DNA of 64,000 nt. Origin: Chryseobacterium cucumeris (GTDB taxonomy: Bacteria; Bacteroidota; Bacteroidia; Flavobacteriales; Weeksellaceae). The position numbers and the translations under genes are program-made. The first letter of the stretch is position 1. Every line of letters starts with the position of its first letter. Location: assembly GCF_001593385.1 (NCBI RefSeq), contig NZ_LUVZ01000001.1:62001-126000 (forward strand), read 5' to 3'. Below, one piece after another: positions 34,510-41,867 of this stretch. The notes below the pieces were generated by a model. That model searched no databases, was not told the DNA's origin, and was given only the letters and a program-made list of their open reading frames with translations.

Positions 34510-34848
34510 TTAATGTTTATGATTTTTAAAATTGATGATATGACCTGTAATCAAACCGATAGCTCCGATATAGATCAGAGGAAGATGAACTTCAAACAGA
34601 AAATCTGTCAATATAGAAATGAAAATAAGGCTTAATGATATCCAGAACAGAAACTTCAGCCACCGGTTTTCCATTTTTTTTGTTATTCTGAATACCACAA
34701 CGGCTCCTATGAAAAGGAAAACCAGATCAATATAAGGATCATGGGAGATTCCCAATGGAACAATTAATAGCAGTGGAAAGACAATACAATGAATCAGGCA
34801 TAAAACAGCAGCGGAGATTCCTACAGCATCAAGAATTTTTGATTTCAT
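34510..34848 (-). CDS. MerC-domain small membrane protein
   Basis: The start chosen at 34848 gives 112 residues beginning MKSKILDAVGISAAVLCLIHC. The longer frame from 34917 would run over the Zur-type box and promoter, so it is rejected. Four membrane helices are visible, with the MerC-type pattern CLIHCIVFPLL in the first pair (Cys residues in a membrane helix that could pass metal ions) and a His-ended C-terminus (FKNHKH). MerC carries mercury in mer operons, but here there are no mer genes. Placement with a COG0523 GTPase and Zur suggests a zinc-related role. Confidence 0.75.
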   Translation of the reverse strand: MKSKILDAVGISAAVLCLIHCIVFPLLLIVPLGISHDPYIDLVFLFIGAVVVFRITKKMENRWLKFLFWISLSLIFISILTDFLFEVHLPLIYIGAIGLITGHIINFKNHKH

Positions 34849-34873
34849 AATAGTATGGATTAATTTTCTTATC

Positions 34874-34893
34874 GTAACTTTGTTGCAAAAGTA
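34874..34893 (-). promoter_or_regulatory. Zur-type box and -7 box of the MerC-COG0523 operon
   Basis: On the minus strand TACTTTTG (34893-34886) is a TAnnTTTG box. The palindromic GTAACTTTGTTGC (plus strand 34874-34886) begins in its last base and covers the expected transcription start. Confidence 0.65.
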
Positions 34894-34913
34894 GAAATAA
34901 AAATTTAAATAAC

Positions 34914-34926
34914 GCAACTTTGTTGC
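34914..34926 (+). promoter_or_regulatory. Zur-type box before the zur gene
   Basis: GCAACTTTGTTGC is a near-perfect 13-base palindrome ending 8 bases before the regulator's ATG. It implies autoregulation. Confidence 0.65.
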
Positions 34927-34934
34927 ATTAAAAT

Positions 34935-35324
34935 ATGAAACAGGTCAGAAATACGCATGCCAAAACGGAAATTTTAAACCTTATTAATAGTTCGGATGTA
35001 GCCCTTACCCACTCTGATATTCAGAAGAAACTGGGAGATCTGTGCAACAGAGTAACCATTTACAGGGTTTTGGAAAGGCTTGAAAACGAAGGTGCGATAC
35101 ACAAGATTGTCAACATTGATGGTGTGGTGAATTTTGCAAAGTGTAGTGGAAAATGTTCTAATGAACAGCATTTTCACAATCATGTTCATTTTAACTGTAA
35201 GGAATGTCATTCCGTTACGTGCATTGAAAATGCTATTCCGGAAATCAGTTTACCGGAACATTTCATCGCACATGAATATAATTTTATCATCAGCGGGATA
35301 TGCCCGAAATGTGCTGATGCTTAA
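34935..35324 (+). CDS. zur: Fur-family repressor, probable zinc-uptake regulator
   Basis: The 129-residue protein has an N-terminal winged helix (SDIQKKLGDLCNRVTIYRVLERLENEG) and a C-terminal dimer domain with the structural zinc Cys pairs CKEC (88-91) and CPKC (123-126). A His cluster (HFHNHVHF, with His79, 81, 83 and 85) supplies metal-sensing ligands. This fits Fur/Zur; Zur is preferred because the palindromes it should bind lie in front of a COG0523 GTPase, MerC, its own gene and a non-SusC TonB receptor. PerR is less likely as no catalase or peroxidase gene is near. A terminator follows. Confidence 0.85.
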   Translation: MKQVRNTHAKTEILNLINSSDVALTHSDIQKKLGDLCNRVTIYRVLERLENEGAIHKIVNIDGVVNFAKCSGKCSNEQHFHNHVHFNCKECHSVTCIENAIPEISLPEHFIAHEYNFIISGICPKCADA

Positions 35325-35330
35325 AAAATA

Positions 35331-35366
35331 AAAAGGCAGAAAAGCGAATATGCTGATCTGCCTTTT
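35331..35366 (+). terminator. Intrinsic terminator of zur
   Basis: AAAAGGCAGA (35331-35340) pairs perfectly with TCTGCCTTTT (35357-35366), 7 bases past the stop codon and running into T. It may also serve the opposing gene. Confidence 0.8.
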
Positions 35367-35389
35367 GTTGTACTGAAATATAAATTCTG

Positions 35390-35875
35390 TTATAAAGAAG
35401 AAATATAGACTTCTATCTTGGTACCATCATAATTGAAGGTTCCGTCAGAATTCTTTTTGCCCAATACCCATTTCATATCCACAGGTACTGTCCATGCCGA
35501 TCCTAATGAAAATCCGTTCACAGATCTGATTTCATTTCCGTTTCCTGTAGTAATTGCTGAGTGAAAGAATGTTTTATCAATAAGCCTGTAAAAACCAATG
35601 GCCTTCCCTGCCGGAATGGGTGTGTATCCGTCCCATTTTTCTCCAGCCGGATAATTGAATAAGGTTAACCATTTTTGTCCTGCAGATTCGGCAAGCTGAG
35701 TAGGACTTATCCTGGCACCACGCATATACAATGCATAGGCAACTACATCATGACATACTCCACTGTTGTATTTCGAAATATTCTCTTCCCCAGAGAGAAT
35801 GGAATGAGCAACGGGTGCCCTTTCAGATAGGGATAGCTGAGCCTTCCTGGCTCCTTCAGGTGTTATAAATGACAT
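35390..35875 (-). CDS. Hypothetical protein with candidate Cys/His catalytic pair
   Basis: The 161-residue protein is not recognised. It has no signal peptide or membrane segment. SGVCHDVVAYALYMRG (Cys followed by a helix) and, about 65 residues later, TFFHSAITTGNGNEI (His on a strand) resemble the Cys-helix/His-strand arrangement of papain-like and NlpC/P60-like folds. A cysteine peptidase or acyltransferase is thus possible but unproven. It converges on zur and stands alone. Confidence 0.6.
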   Translation of the reverse strand: MSFITPEGARKAQLSLSERAPVAHSILSGEENISKYNSGVCHDVVAYALYMRGARISPTQLAESAGQKWLTLFNYPAGEKWDGYTPIPAGKAIGFYRLIDKTFFHSAITTGNGNEIRSVNGFSLGSAWTVPVDMKWVLGKKNSDGTFNYDGTKIEVYISSL

Positions 35876-35947
35876 ATTGTAATATTTTGTTTGGTGAGGT
35901 AAAGATACGGCTTTAAAATTTAATCACTTATGTTAGAAAATATTTTA

Positions 35948-36204
35948 AGTTTCGGCTAAAGCCAATGGAAGAATACTTTATAAAATAGGCGGGCTAAAGC
36001 CCACCTCTATTGATATATAAATCTGCTATTATAGCAGAAACAAATGTAAATATTCAATAGGAACGGGCTTTAGCCCGTTTTAACAATTAGATACAGATAC
36101 GTTGGCTTCAGCCAAAACTTAATATTGGCTAAGTTCAGGCTGAAACCTTTGAAAAATAAATAATAAAATGTGCGGGTTAAAACCCGCCTCTATTGATCAA
36201 TATA
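35948..36204. repeat. Palindromic intergenic repeat cluster in a 342-base gap
   Basis: The gap 35876-36217 is filled by inverted units. GGGCTAAAGCCC plus its flank (35991-36013) pairs with TCAATAGGAA plus GGGCTTTAGCCC (36054-36076), about 20 of 23 bases, around an inner hairpin CTGCTATTATAGCAG. Related units follow at about 36101-36115 (GGCTTCAGCC) and 36171-36190 (GCGGGTTAAAACCCGC). They look like REP/MITE-like sequence rather than a gene. Confidence 0.75.
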
Positions 36205-36217
36205 ATTAACAATTCAT

Positions 36218-37477
36218 TTAACAATAATACATGCATTCATAGCTGAAAAGCTTCCCCTCTTTAAAAGTAAAAATAAAGAGCCCGGCATCTCCATTCTGAA
36301 TGTAATATTCGTGCGGAGAAGAAATCCAGCGTGTTGAGAGCAGATCTCCAAAACGGGTAACAAAATCCTTTTCATTATAATTAGAATCCATACGTTCATT
36401 TCCCAGAATCACAGCTTCGCCATTGTTGAAGGACATTTTGTAAATGCTTCCGGAAACTTTTCCTTTATATTCTTCAAAGGCTACAATAATATCAGATGTT
36501 CTGTAAAAATATTGAGGTTCCCAGCCGCATTCAGGGGTATTGGGAATGTCTTTTACCTTCTGCATCTCCAGCTGTTTCACCTGTGTTTTTGTAATTTTTC
36601 CGTCAAAAAGCTGGGTCTCTTTCCACACAAAATGCATATTTAAGGCTTTCAACTTTTTTTCATAAGCTTCAGTTTCTGGTTTTTTTGCCAGTTGATCCGC
36701 CAGAAGAAGTTCAAAATCGATATCTATCTTTGGATTTTCTATGCCTGAATAAGATTCTTGCCAATAAAGTAATGCTTGTTTAAGATTTTTATCTTCCAGC
36801 CATGCAATTTCGCGCAATCTACCAACCTGAGTCAGTTCTTTTTCCTTGTTCTTTCCTTTTGCAGCCAGATAATCTTTCAAAATTTTGTCGTATGTAAGTT
36901 CTGTTCCCAGGTATTTCATCTGGATATATTCCGGATTTTCGTGGAAATGGTCGCCAATATATACCCAGCCATCCTGATACAGGGGTACATAATCAATGCA
37001 AATCAGTTCGTTTAAAGCCAATTTTCGTGTTGCCGTACTTTCCGTTGTAGGGCCTTTTCGTACACGTAATTCTGATCCCTGCACATAAAAATGGGGACAT
37101 TGATATCCCTCTTTTCCTCTATAGAAATATTGTAGTGGTTCACCCGCTGATTTTTTCCCACGCATAGACTTTTGGAGTGGCTGGCGGTCTATAAAACCAA
37201 TATCACCGTTGCTTACCTGTACTTTGTATTGCGTTTGGGTAGAATCCAGGAGGTAAACTGGTGCTTCAGTAGAAAAGATTCCCAAAACGTCCTTATTTTT
37301 TCCATTTTCACGATAAAGGTGACCCCATTCGGAGGTATAGGCCGGGCGTGCTCCGGCACTCTGAGCCTGGATATTGTAAAAGCAGCATTGAATGATTCCG
37401 GCTGCCAATAGTATCTTATTCAATATATTGTAATTTATATCTGCAAAAGTTTCCACGTCTTTTACAGAGGTGTTCAT
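36218..37477 (-). CDS. Exported protein with bacterial SH3-like domains
   Basis: The 419-residue protein is not assigned to a named family. A hydrophobic stretch at about 22-38 (ILLAAGIIQCCFYNIQAQS) ends like a signal peptide after an unusually long polar lead. A first SH3-like segment lies at about 62-105 (VYLLDSTQTQYKVQVSNGDIGFID) and a second at about 130-180 (GSELRVRKGPTTES, DGWVYIG). The rest is mixed helix/strand and ends in SYECMYYC. Such SH3b pairs bind cell-wall or surface ligands, which is inference only. It lies after the palindromic repeats and is a single gene. Confidence 0.7.
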   Translation of the reverse strand: MNTSVKDVETFADINYNILNKILLAAGIIQCCFYNIQAQSAGARPAYTSEWGHLYRENGKNKDVLGIFSTEAPVYLLDSTQTQYKVQVSNGDIGFIDRQPLQKSMRGKKSAGEPLQYFYRGKEGYQCPHFYVQGSELRVRKGPTTESTATRKLALNELICIDYVPLYQDGWVYIGDHFHENPEYIQMKYLGTELTYDKILKDYLAAKGKNKEKELTQVGRLREIAWLEDKNLKQALLYWQESYSGIENPKIDIDFELLLADQLAKKPETEAYEKKLKALNMHFVWKETQLFDGKITKTQVKQLEMQKVKDIPNTPECGWEPQYFYRTSDIIVAFEEYKGKVSGSIYKMSFNNGEAVILGNERMDSNYNEKDFVTRFGDLLSTRWISSPHEYYIQNGDAGLFIFTFKEGKLFSYECMYYC

Positions 37478-37640
37478 AATGGTTTCTATGGTTATTGTTT
37501 CAAAAATAATGAAAAATAAGAGTTTGTCCCAAAGTTATTGTTATTCAGAATGGGTATAAATTCCATCCTATTCATCTGTTTCCATTGGGTAGCGTAAATA
37601 AAAATACTATTTTTATCGCCCAAAAAAGTAAAGACTAAAT

Positions 37641-38132
37641 ATGCCGACTGATGCTTCTCTTAAGCTGATTCCGATGACAACTTTCGTGCTGGAGTATTAT
37701 TCCCACGAAGGATATGCTGATCTTCAGATTTTGAATCTGATGAATAATTATGCCAATTTTTTAAAGAAGCGTTTGACTCTTGGAATGTTTGTTCCTGTAG
37801 ACCGTAAAGGAAATATTCTGAAAGAACCGAAAAATTATACCGCATGGAAATCTCTTGACCATAACGATGGAAGAAGAACGGATATTGTAGGTTTCGAAGA
37901 ATATGCAGAGTACCAGAAGGCTGAGCAGAACTGTATGTTTGAAGGGTTTAAGGTAGATTATAATGGATATTCAAAAGTGAGAATCATTGCTTCATACGAC
38001 CCTTCTATTGAATTGTCATTTAATAAAAATGACCTGATTCCTACAGGCTTCAATGATGTAGAGTCACTGACGGTGTTTGATGATATCTTTTTAACATCCA
38101 GTGCATTAAAAGCAATTGGAATAAAACGATAA
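37641..38132 (+). CDS. Hypothetical protein, no recognised family
   Basis: The 163-residue protein has a plausible fold with alternating strands and helices (FVLEYYSHEGYADLQILNLM, KVRIIASYDPSIELSFNKND) and no signal peptide, membrane segment or known motif. Coding status is supported by length, codon use like that of neighbours, a start after a clear gap and a strong terminator 20 bases past the stop. It runs on its own, divergent from the SH3-like gene. No function is proposed. Confidence 0.65.
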   Translation: MPTDASLKLIPMTTFVLEYYSHEGYADLQILNLMNNYANFLKKRLTLGMFVPVDRKGNILKEPKNYTAWKSLDHNDGRRTDIVGFEEYAEYQKAEQNCMFEGFKVDYNGYSKVRIIASYDPSIELSFNKNDLIPTGFNDVESLTVFDDIFLTSSALKAIGIKR

Positions 38133-38152
38133 ATTATAGTTGTACTATATAA

Positions 38153-38184
38153 AAAACCTTTATCAGCATTGATAAAGGTTTTTT
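38153..38184. terminator. Intrinsic terminator between convergent genes
   Basis: AAAACCTTTATCA and TGATAAAGGTTTT form a long perfect stem with a GCAT loop, followed by T-run on the plus strand; the A-run before it makes it usable on the minus strand too. Confidence 0.85.
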
Positions 38185-38196
38185 TGTTTTCTTATT

Positions 38197-38424
38197 CTAT
38201 CTGACACATTCCCCCGAATGGCAGTGGTAGCCTGATGGACAAAGCCCGTTGATGCAGGGGCCGGCAGCATCAGGATAGCATCTTTCATCTGCACGGCAAT
38301 GAGAATGAGGAGGACAAAGGGAAAGCAGATTGCCAAGACAAACGCCTACAGGAAGCGGAAGATTCAGCTCTATTCCAATGGCTCCGATCATGTTTTTTAA
38401 TGTTTTTCTGTTTAATTTTTTCAT
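38197..38424 (-). CDS. Cysteine-rich bacteriocin-like leader peptide
   Basis: The 75-residue product starts MKKLNRKTLKNMIGAIG, the same leader type as the glycine-zipper peptide at 14838 (MKxLxR-x-x-LK-x-I/M-x-G). Its mature part has eight Cys (CLGN, LCPPHSHC, CYPD, CINGLC, YHCHSGEC) and several Pro and His, an arrangement suited to four disulfides. No exporter or immunity gene is adjacent. It may be a secreted peptide of the same class, with unknown activity; it ends at a shared terminator. Confidence 0.65.
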   Translation of the reverse strand: MKKLNRKTLKNMIGAIGIELNLPLPVGVCLGNLLSLCPPHSHCRADERCYPDAAGPCINGLCPSGYHCHSGECVR

Positions 38425-38442
38425 GGCTTTTGTTGTTAGGTG

Positions 38443-38904
38443 TTAGTAATTTTTTAATATACTTTCAAGTTCTGTGATGAGATCTTTCTGTGCCGGATTG
38501 ATCCGTTTTTGTGCTTCTTCTGAAGCAAACCATTCCCATTGGTCCACTTCGGGAATTTCAATTATTTTGCCGGATTTGGGTGGCCATTCTAATGGAAAGC
38601 TATTGCTGTAAAGACCTGAAGTATCAATATCTCCTTCCAGGGCCCATGCATAAACTGTTTTTCCTCCTTTTTGTCTGATGGGTGATAATTCTATGAATTG
38701 GCCTTCTGCTGCTTTACCTGTTTCTTCTTTAAATTCCGTTAATGCCCTCACTAATGGATCTTCATCAGGAAGAATTTCTCCTTTGGGGATAGACCATGCG
38801 CCAGAATCTTTATTTCTCCAGAAAGGGCCGCCGGGATGAACCAGAAAGTAATATAGACTGTCTTTTTCTTTTTTAAAGAGCAGAATCCCGGAACTTGTTT
38901 TCAT
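38443..38904 (-). CDS. NUDIX hydrolase
   Basis: The start at 38904 gives 153 residues beginning MKTSSGILLFKKEKDSLYYF. The frame is open further upstream but that part overlaps the AraC gene's tail and has no NUDIX character. The NUDIX box is visible as GEILPDEDPLVRALTEFKEETG (about 45-66, G-x5-E-x7-REUXEE-x-G-like with the metal Glu residues). It hydrolyses nucleoside diphosphates linked to another group; the substrate cannot be told. It is downstream of the AraC gene on the same strand. Confidence 0.85.
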   Translation of the reverse strand: MKTSSGILLFKKEKDSLYYFLVHPGGPFWRNKDSGAWSIPKGEILPDEDPLVRALTEFKEETGKAAEGQFIELSPIRQKGGKTVYAWALEGDIDTSGLYSNSFPLEWPPKSGKIIEIPEVDQWEWFASEEAQKRINPAQKDLITELESILKNY

Positions 38905-38962
38905 GGGTTTAAAGATTTGATTATTAAAGATATAAAAAAATATAATCAGATGATCAATAAGA

Positions 38963-39808
38963 TCAGCCTTTCTTTTTAAACTGAGAGGGTGAAATTTGTT
39001 TGTACGTTTTGAATATTTTATTAAAGTGGCTGGCATCATTGAAACCCAGCCTGTCGGCAATTTCACTGATATTATAATGGCTTTGCAGTAAAAGCTTTTC
39101 AGCAGTCTTCAGCTTATGCTGTATGATATGCTGTTGTATGGAGAAACCTGTCTGTTTTTTAATATAAATGCTGATGTAATTGGGAGAAAGCATAAATTCT
39201 TCAGCCAGGTTCTCAATTTTCATTTTTTCAGCATCCAGAGCATTGACATTGATATAATACAGAATCTTTTCAATTCTGTTTAGATTTTGAGTGAGCCGGT
39301 TTTTTGCAGTAGCATTTTGCATCGTATTCCGGATAAGAATGGTCATGATACCCGAAAACAGATCAGTAGTTATCTCTTTGTTATAGGTATTTTTATGGCT
39401 GAATTCATATAGAAGAATCCGGGCAAGCTGTAAAAGATGGTCCCTGTCTGTTTTACTCTTAATCGCTGATTCATACACAAAGGAATGATCTTCCATCAGG
39501 AGCTGTACAGCCTTTTTAAGTTCATTGTTTTTGTTGGGCAGTAAGTTTTCCCAGATATATTGTTCTGTGAATTTTATATAAATGAATTTCGTTTTGTTTT
39601 TAATTGAAAATTCGTGGCCGTCACTTGGTCTGAGTAGAAATACATCCCCCTTTTTATACGGGAAAGTAATGCTGTTGAGGTGATGAAATCCTTTTCCGCT
39701 TTCTATGATGATCAATTCATAAAAATTATGATTGTGATATTCAACATCCCAGTTTTCCTTTTCAATACTGAAAACATTGAAAGAGTTGAAATTAACGATT
39801 CGTTTCAT
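38963..39808 (-). CDS. AraC-family transcriptional regulator
   Basis: The start at 39808 is chosen because a TAAATTTG promoter box (39833-39826) lies just upstream, and the longer frame would include promoter sequence. The 281-residue protein has a cupin-like N-terminal domain (HNHNFYELIIIESG, FLLRPSDGHEF) and a C-terminal double HTH (NISEIADRLGFNDASHFNKIFKTYKQISPSQFKK). It is divergent from a polysaccharide deacetylase, from a 90-base intergenic region, so it may respond to a carbohydrate and control that gene. The ligand is unknown. Confidence 0.88.
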   Translation of the reverse strand: MKRIVNFNSFNVFSIEKENWDVEYHNHNFYELIIIESGKGFHHLNSITFPYKKGDVFLLRPSDGHEFSIKNKTKFIYIKFTEQYIWENLLPNKNNELKKAVQLLMEDHSFVYESAIKSKTDRDHLLQLARILLYEFSHKNTYNKEITTDLFSGIMTILIRNTMQNATAKNRLTQNLNRIEKILYYINVNALDAEKMKIENLAEEFMLSPNYISIYIKKQTGFSIQQHIIQHKLKTAEKLLLQSHYNISEIADRLGFNDASHFNKIFKTYKQISPSQFKKKG

Positions 39809-39825
39809 AGAAGAATGGATTTTTA

Positions 39826-39833
39826 CAAATTTA
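39826..39833 (-). promoter_or_regulatory. Promoter box of the AraC gene
   Basis: The minus strand reads TAAATTTG, with TTG at 39859-39857 after a 23-base spacer. The start codon is about 18 bases downstream. Confidence 0.45.
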
Positions 39834-39898
39834 CCATTAATTTTTACAATATATACCAATGGATTATTGATGAATTTTGCCTTATCAATACATTCAAA

Positions 39899-40879
39899 AT
39901 GAAATATATAAAACAATCAGTATTGCTGCTTGCCTCTGCAATTGTTCTGATGTCCTTTTCTGATCATGAAAAGGGTAAAACAGAAAAAAAGCAGCAGCAT
40001 GAAAAACAGACCCGAACAAAAAAATACTGGCCCAATGGTGCTCAATTGGTTATTTCTGTTTCTATGCAGTTTGAAACCGGTGGACAGCCGGAAGGCGCTG
40101 AAAGTCCTTTCAGTGGAACTCCTCTTCCCAAGGGACAGCCGGATCTTCCCGCAGAAAGCTGGTACCGCTACGGAGGAAATGAAGGAATTTACCGTATGCT
40201 GGATTTATGGAAAAAATATGATATTAAAGTTACCTCTCATGTAGTAGGAAGTGCTGCTGAAAAGTATCCAGAAGTCGCTAAAGCTATTGCAAACGGAGGT
40301 CATGAAATTGCAGCTCATGGTTTTACCTGGGATAATCAGTGGAATAAAAATTATGCTGACGAACTGAATTTCGTAAAGAAAGGTGTGGATGTTGTAGAAA
40401 AGATTACAGGACAGAAAGCTGTTGGGTATAATGCCAACTGGCTGAGAAGAAGCCCGAATACACTTAAAGTATTACAGGAACTGGGTTTTCTGTATCATAT
40501 TGATGATCTAAGCCATGATGAACCTTTTATAACTAAAGTAAAAGGAAAAAAATTTGTAGTCGTTCCTTATACGCTTCGTAACAATGATATTGTCAATATT
40601 GAAGGGAAACACTGGAGCCCGGAGCAGTTTTTGGCCCAGCTGAAATTTGAATTTGACCGCTTGTATGAAGAAGGAGCTTCCAAAAGGAGAATGATGAGTA
40701 TCAGTTTTCACGACAGAATCGGTGGAACTCCTGCAATGGTGCATGCTATGGAAGAATTTATAAAATATGCCAAAGAAAAGCATGGCGTAGTCTTTATGAG
40801 AAAAGATGATATTGCGAAAATGGTGATGAACGATCCCGATACTCCGGTTGACAACAGCGAAGAAAAGTTTAATAAGTAA
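39899..40879 (+). CDS. Exported polysaccharide deacetylase-family protein
   Basis: The start at 39899 gives 326 residues with a signal peptide (MKYIKQSVLLLASAIVLMSF). The open frame upstream (from 39680) overlaps the AraC gene on the other strand and is not coding. The NodB-like core has KVTSHVVGSAAEKYPE, GGHEIAAHGF (HEhxxHG motif 2), and MMSISFHDRIGG near the end. The initial Asp motif is weak, which puts it nearer the PuuE/allantoinase-like branch than chitin deacetylases. It would act on envelope or environmental glycans or on amide bonds. It is followed by a repeat and a DoxX gene. Confidence 0.8.
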   Translation: MKYIKQSVLLLASAIVLMSFSDHEKGKTEKKQQHEKQTRTKKYWPNGAQLVISVSMQFETGGQPEGAESPFSGTPLPKGQPDLPAESWYRYGGNEGIYRMLDLWKKYDIKVTSHVVGSAAEKYPEVAKAIANGGHEIAAHGFTWDNQWNKNYADELNFVKKGVDVVEKITGQKAVGYNANWLRRSPNTLKVLQELGFLYHIDDLSHDEPFITKVKGKKFVVVPYTLRNNDIVNIEGKHWSPEQFLAQLKFEFDRLYEEGASKRRMMSISFHDRIGGTPAMVHAMEEFIKYAKEKHGVVFMRKDDIAKMVMNDPDTPVDNSEEKFNK

Positions 40880-40906
40880 GGAAGCTGGAAGCTGGAAGAA
40901 GGAAGT
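40880..40906 (+). repeat. Short tandem repeat after the deacetylase gene
   Basis: GGAAGCT is repeated, with a third partial copy GGAAGAA and a fourth GGAAGTT, directly after the stop codon. Confidence 0.7.
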
Positions 40907-41025
40907 TATCGAAGTCTGTAAAAACAAATTAGAGAATGATTGAAAAACACAGTAAAAGTGAATCACAGCAGATTTATATCTTCCAGCATCCGGGTTCCCG
41001 TTTCCATCCTAAAAAAAATACCTTT

Positions 41026-41415
41026 ATGAATAACACAAAAACAGCCTATTTTTTCCTTCGTGTATCGATGGGAATTAACCTTTTGGGACACGGATTGGTT
41101 CGTCTCGTGAAATTGCAGGACTTTGCATCAGGAATGGTGAAGGGTTTTGAAACAAGCTGGCTTCCGCAGCCATTGGTGCACCTGTTTGGTGTCACTCTCC
41201 CATTTCTCGAATTTACAATCGGCCTTCTGCTGATCATTGGTTTTAAAACCCGTATTGCGGCGATGGCCGGAGCTTCTCTGATTATCCTGCTCCTTTTTGG
41301 AAGCAGTACTGTTGAAAACTGGGAAGCAATGGGCATTCAGATGATCTATGCAGGCCTGTTCTATATTCTGATCAGCAGAATTGAGGATAATTACCTGGCC
41401 TTGGATCGAAAATAA
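41026..41415 (+). CDS. DoxX-family membrane protein
   Basis: The start at 41026 gives 129 residues beginning MNNTKTAYFFLRVSMGINLLGHG. The longer frame to 40936 has only polar, repeat-flanking sequence. Four membrane helices are visible with the DoxX motifs GINLLGHGLVRL and LPFLEFTIGLLLIIGFKTR. DoxX proteins belong to membrane redox or quinone systems, and small ones are often orphan. It is single and comes after the deacetylase without sharing function in any visible way. Confidence 0.85.
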   Translation: MNNTKTAYFFLRVSMGINLLGHGLVRLVKLQDFASGMVKGFETSWLPQPLVHLFGVTLPFLEFTIGLLLIIGFKTRIAAMAGASLIILLLFGSSTVENWEAMGIQMIYAGLFYILISRIEDNYLALDRK

Positions 41416-41867
41416 AAACAGTAAGGCTGAAAAAGTAAAGAATTATACCTGATTATTGTAAAGTTTTTTACTCTTGATCCAACCACAAAAGTCACAAAAG
41501 GTTTCATTTTAACACACCTAAGTTTGTTTAGGTAAAATGATATCGCTGGAAAGTTCACATAAGATGAAAATCTTTGATTTTCACAAAACTTTGGTGTACT
41601 TATTACACACAATGTTAGGCTCTGAAAAAATTGAAGTATTTAAAACTTTTGTGCCTTTTGTGGTTAAAAATGAATTCAATGCTGTATTTTTATTTTCTCA
41701 GCCAAATTATTTCCTGCTTTTTTACATTGGTCAGAGATTATGTTACAACTTCCTTAGATTCAGTTACTCTGTTTTTATAGTTATGCCCGAATTTTGTATC
41801 AGAAATAAAAGAAACTGAAAGTATTGGGTTTATTTTCAGTGAAATAGGTAACTCTCAAAATTTAAAA
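41416..41867. other. Gap (452 bases) holding a MITE-like element
   Basis: Most of it is the element at 41481-41665. An open frame of 93 codons at 41537 lies over the element and looks like chance (hydrophobic, no start context). The last 200 bases are AT-rich and unexplained. Confidence 0.5.
41481..41665. repeat. MITE-like element with 20-bp terminal inverted repeats
   Basis: AACCACAAAAGTCACAAAAG at 41481-41500 pairs with CTTTTGTGCCTTTTGTGGTT at 41646-41665 (19 of 20). The 185-base interior has a hairpin GAAAATC/GATTTTC. The left end recurs at 59328-59347 (same 20 bases except one), where it heads a related stretch. Confidence 0.7.

Noticed and set aside
34849..34917. 23-codon extension of the MerC protein
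   Set aside because: It covers the Zur-type box and the promoter; MKSKILDAVG is the natural start.
39680..39898. 73-codon extension of the polysaccharide deacetylase
   Set aside because: It overlaps the AraC gene on the other strand; the signal peptide begins at 39899.
41537..41818. 93-codon plus-strand frame
   Set aside because: It lies across the MITE-like element and its AT-rich flank; composition is hydrophobic and low-complexity with no family match.
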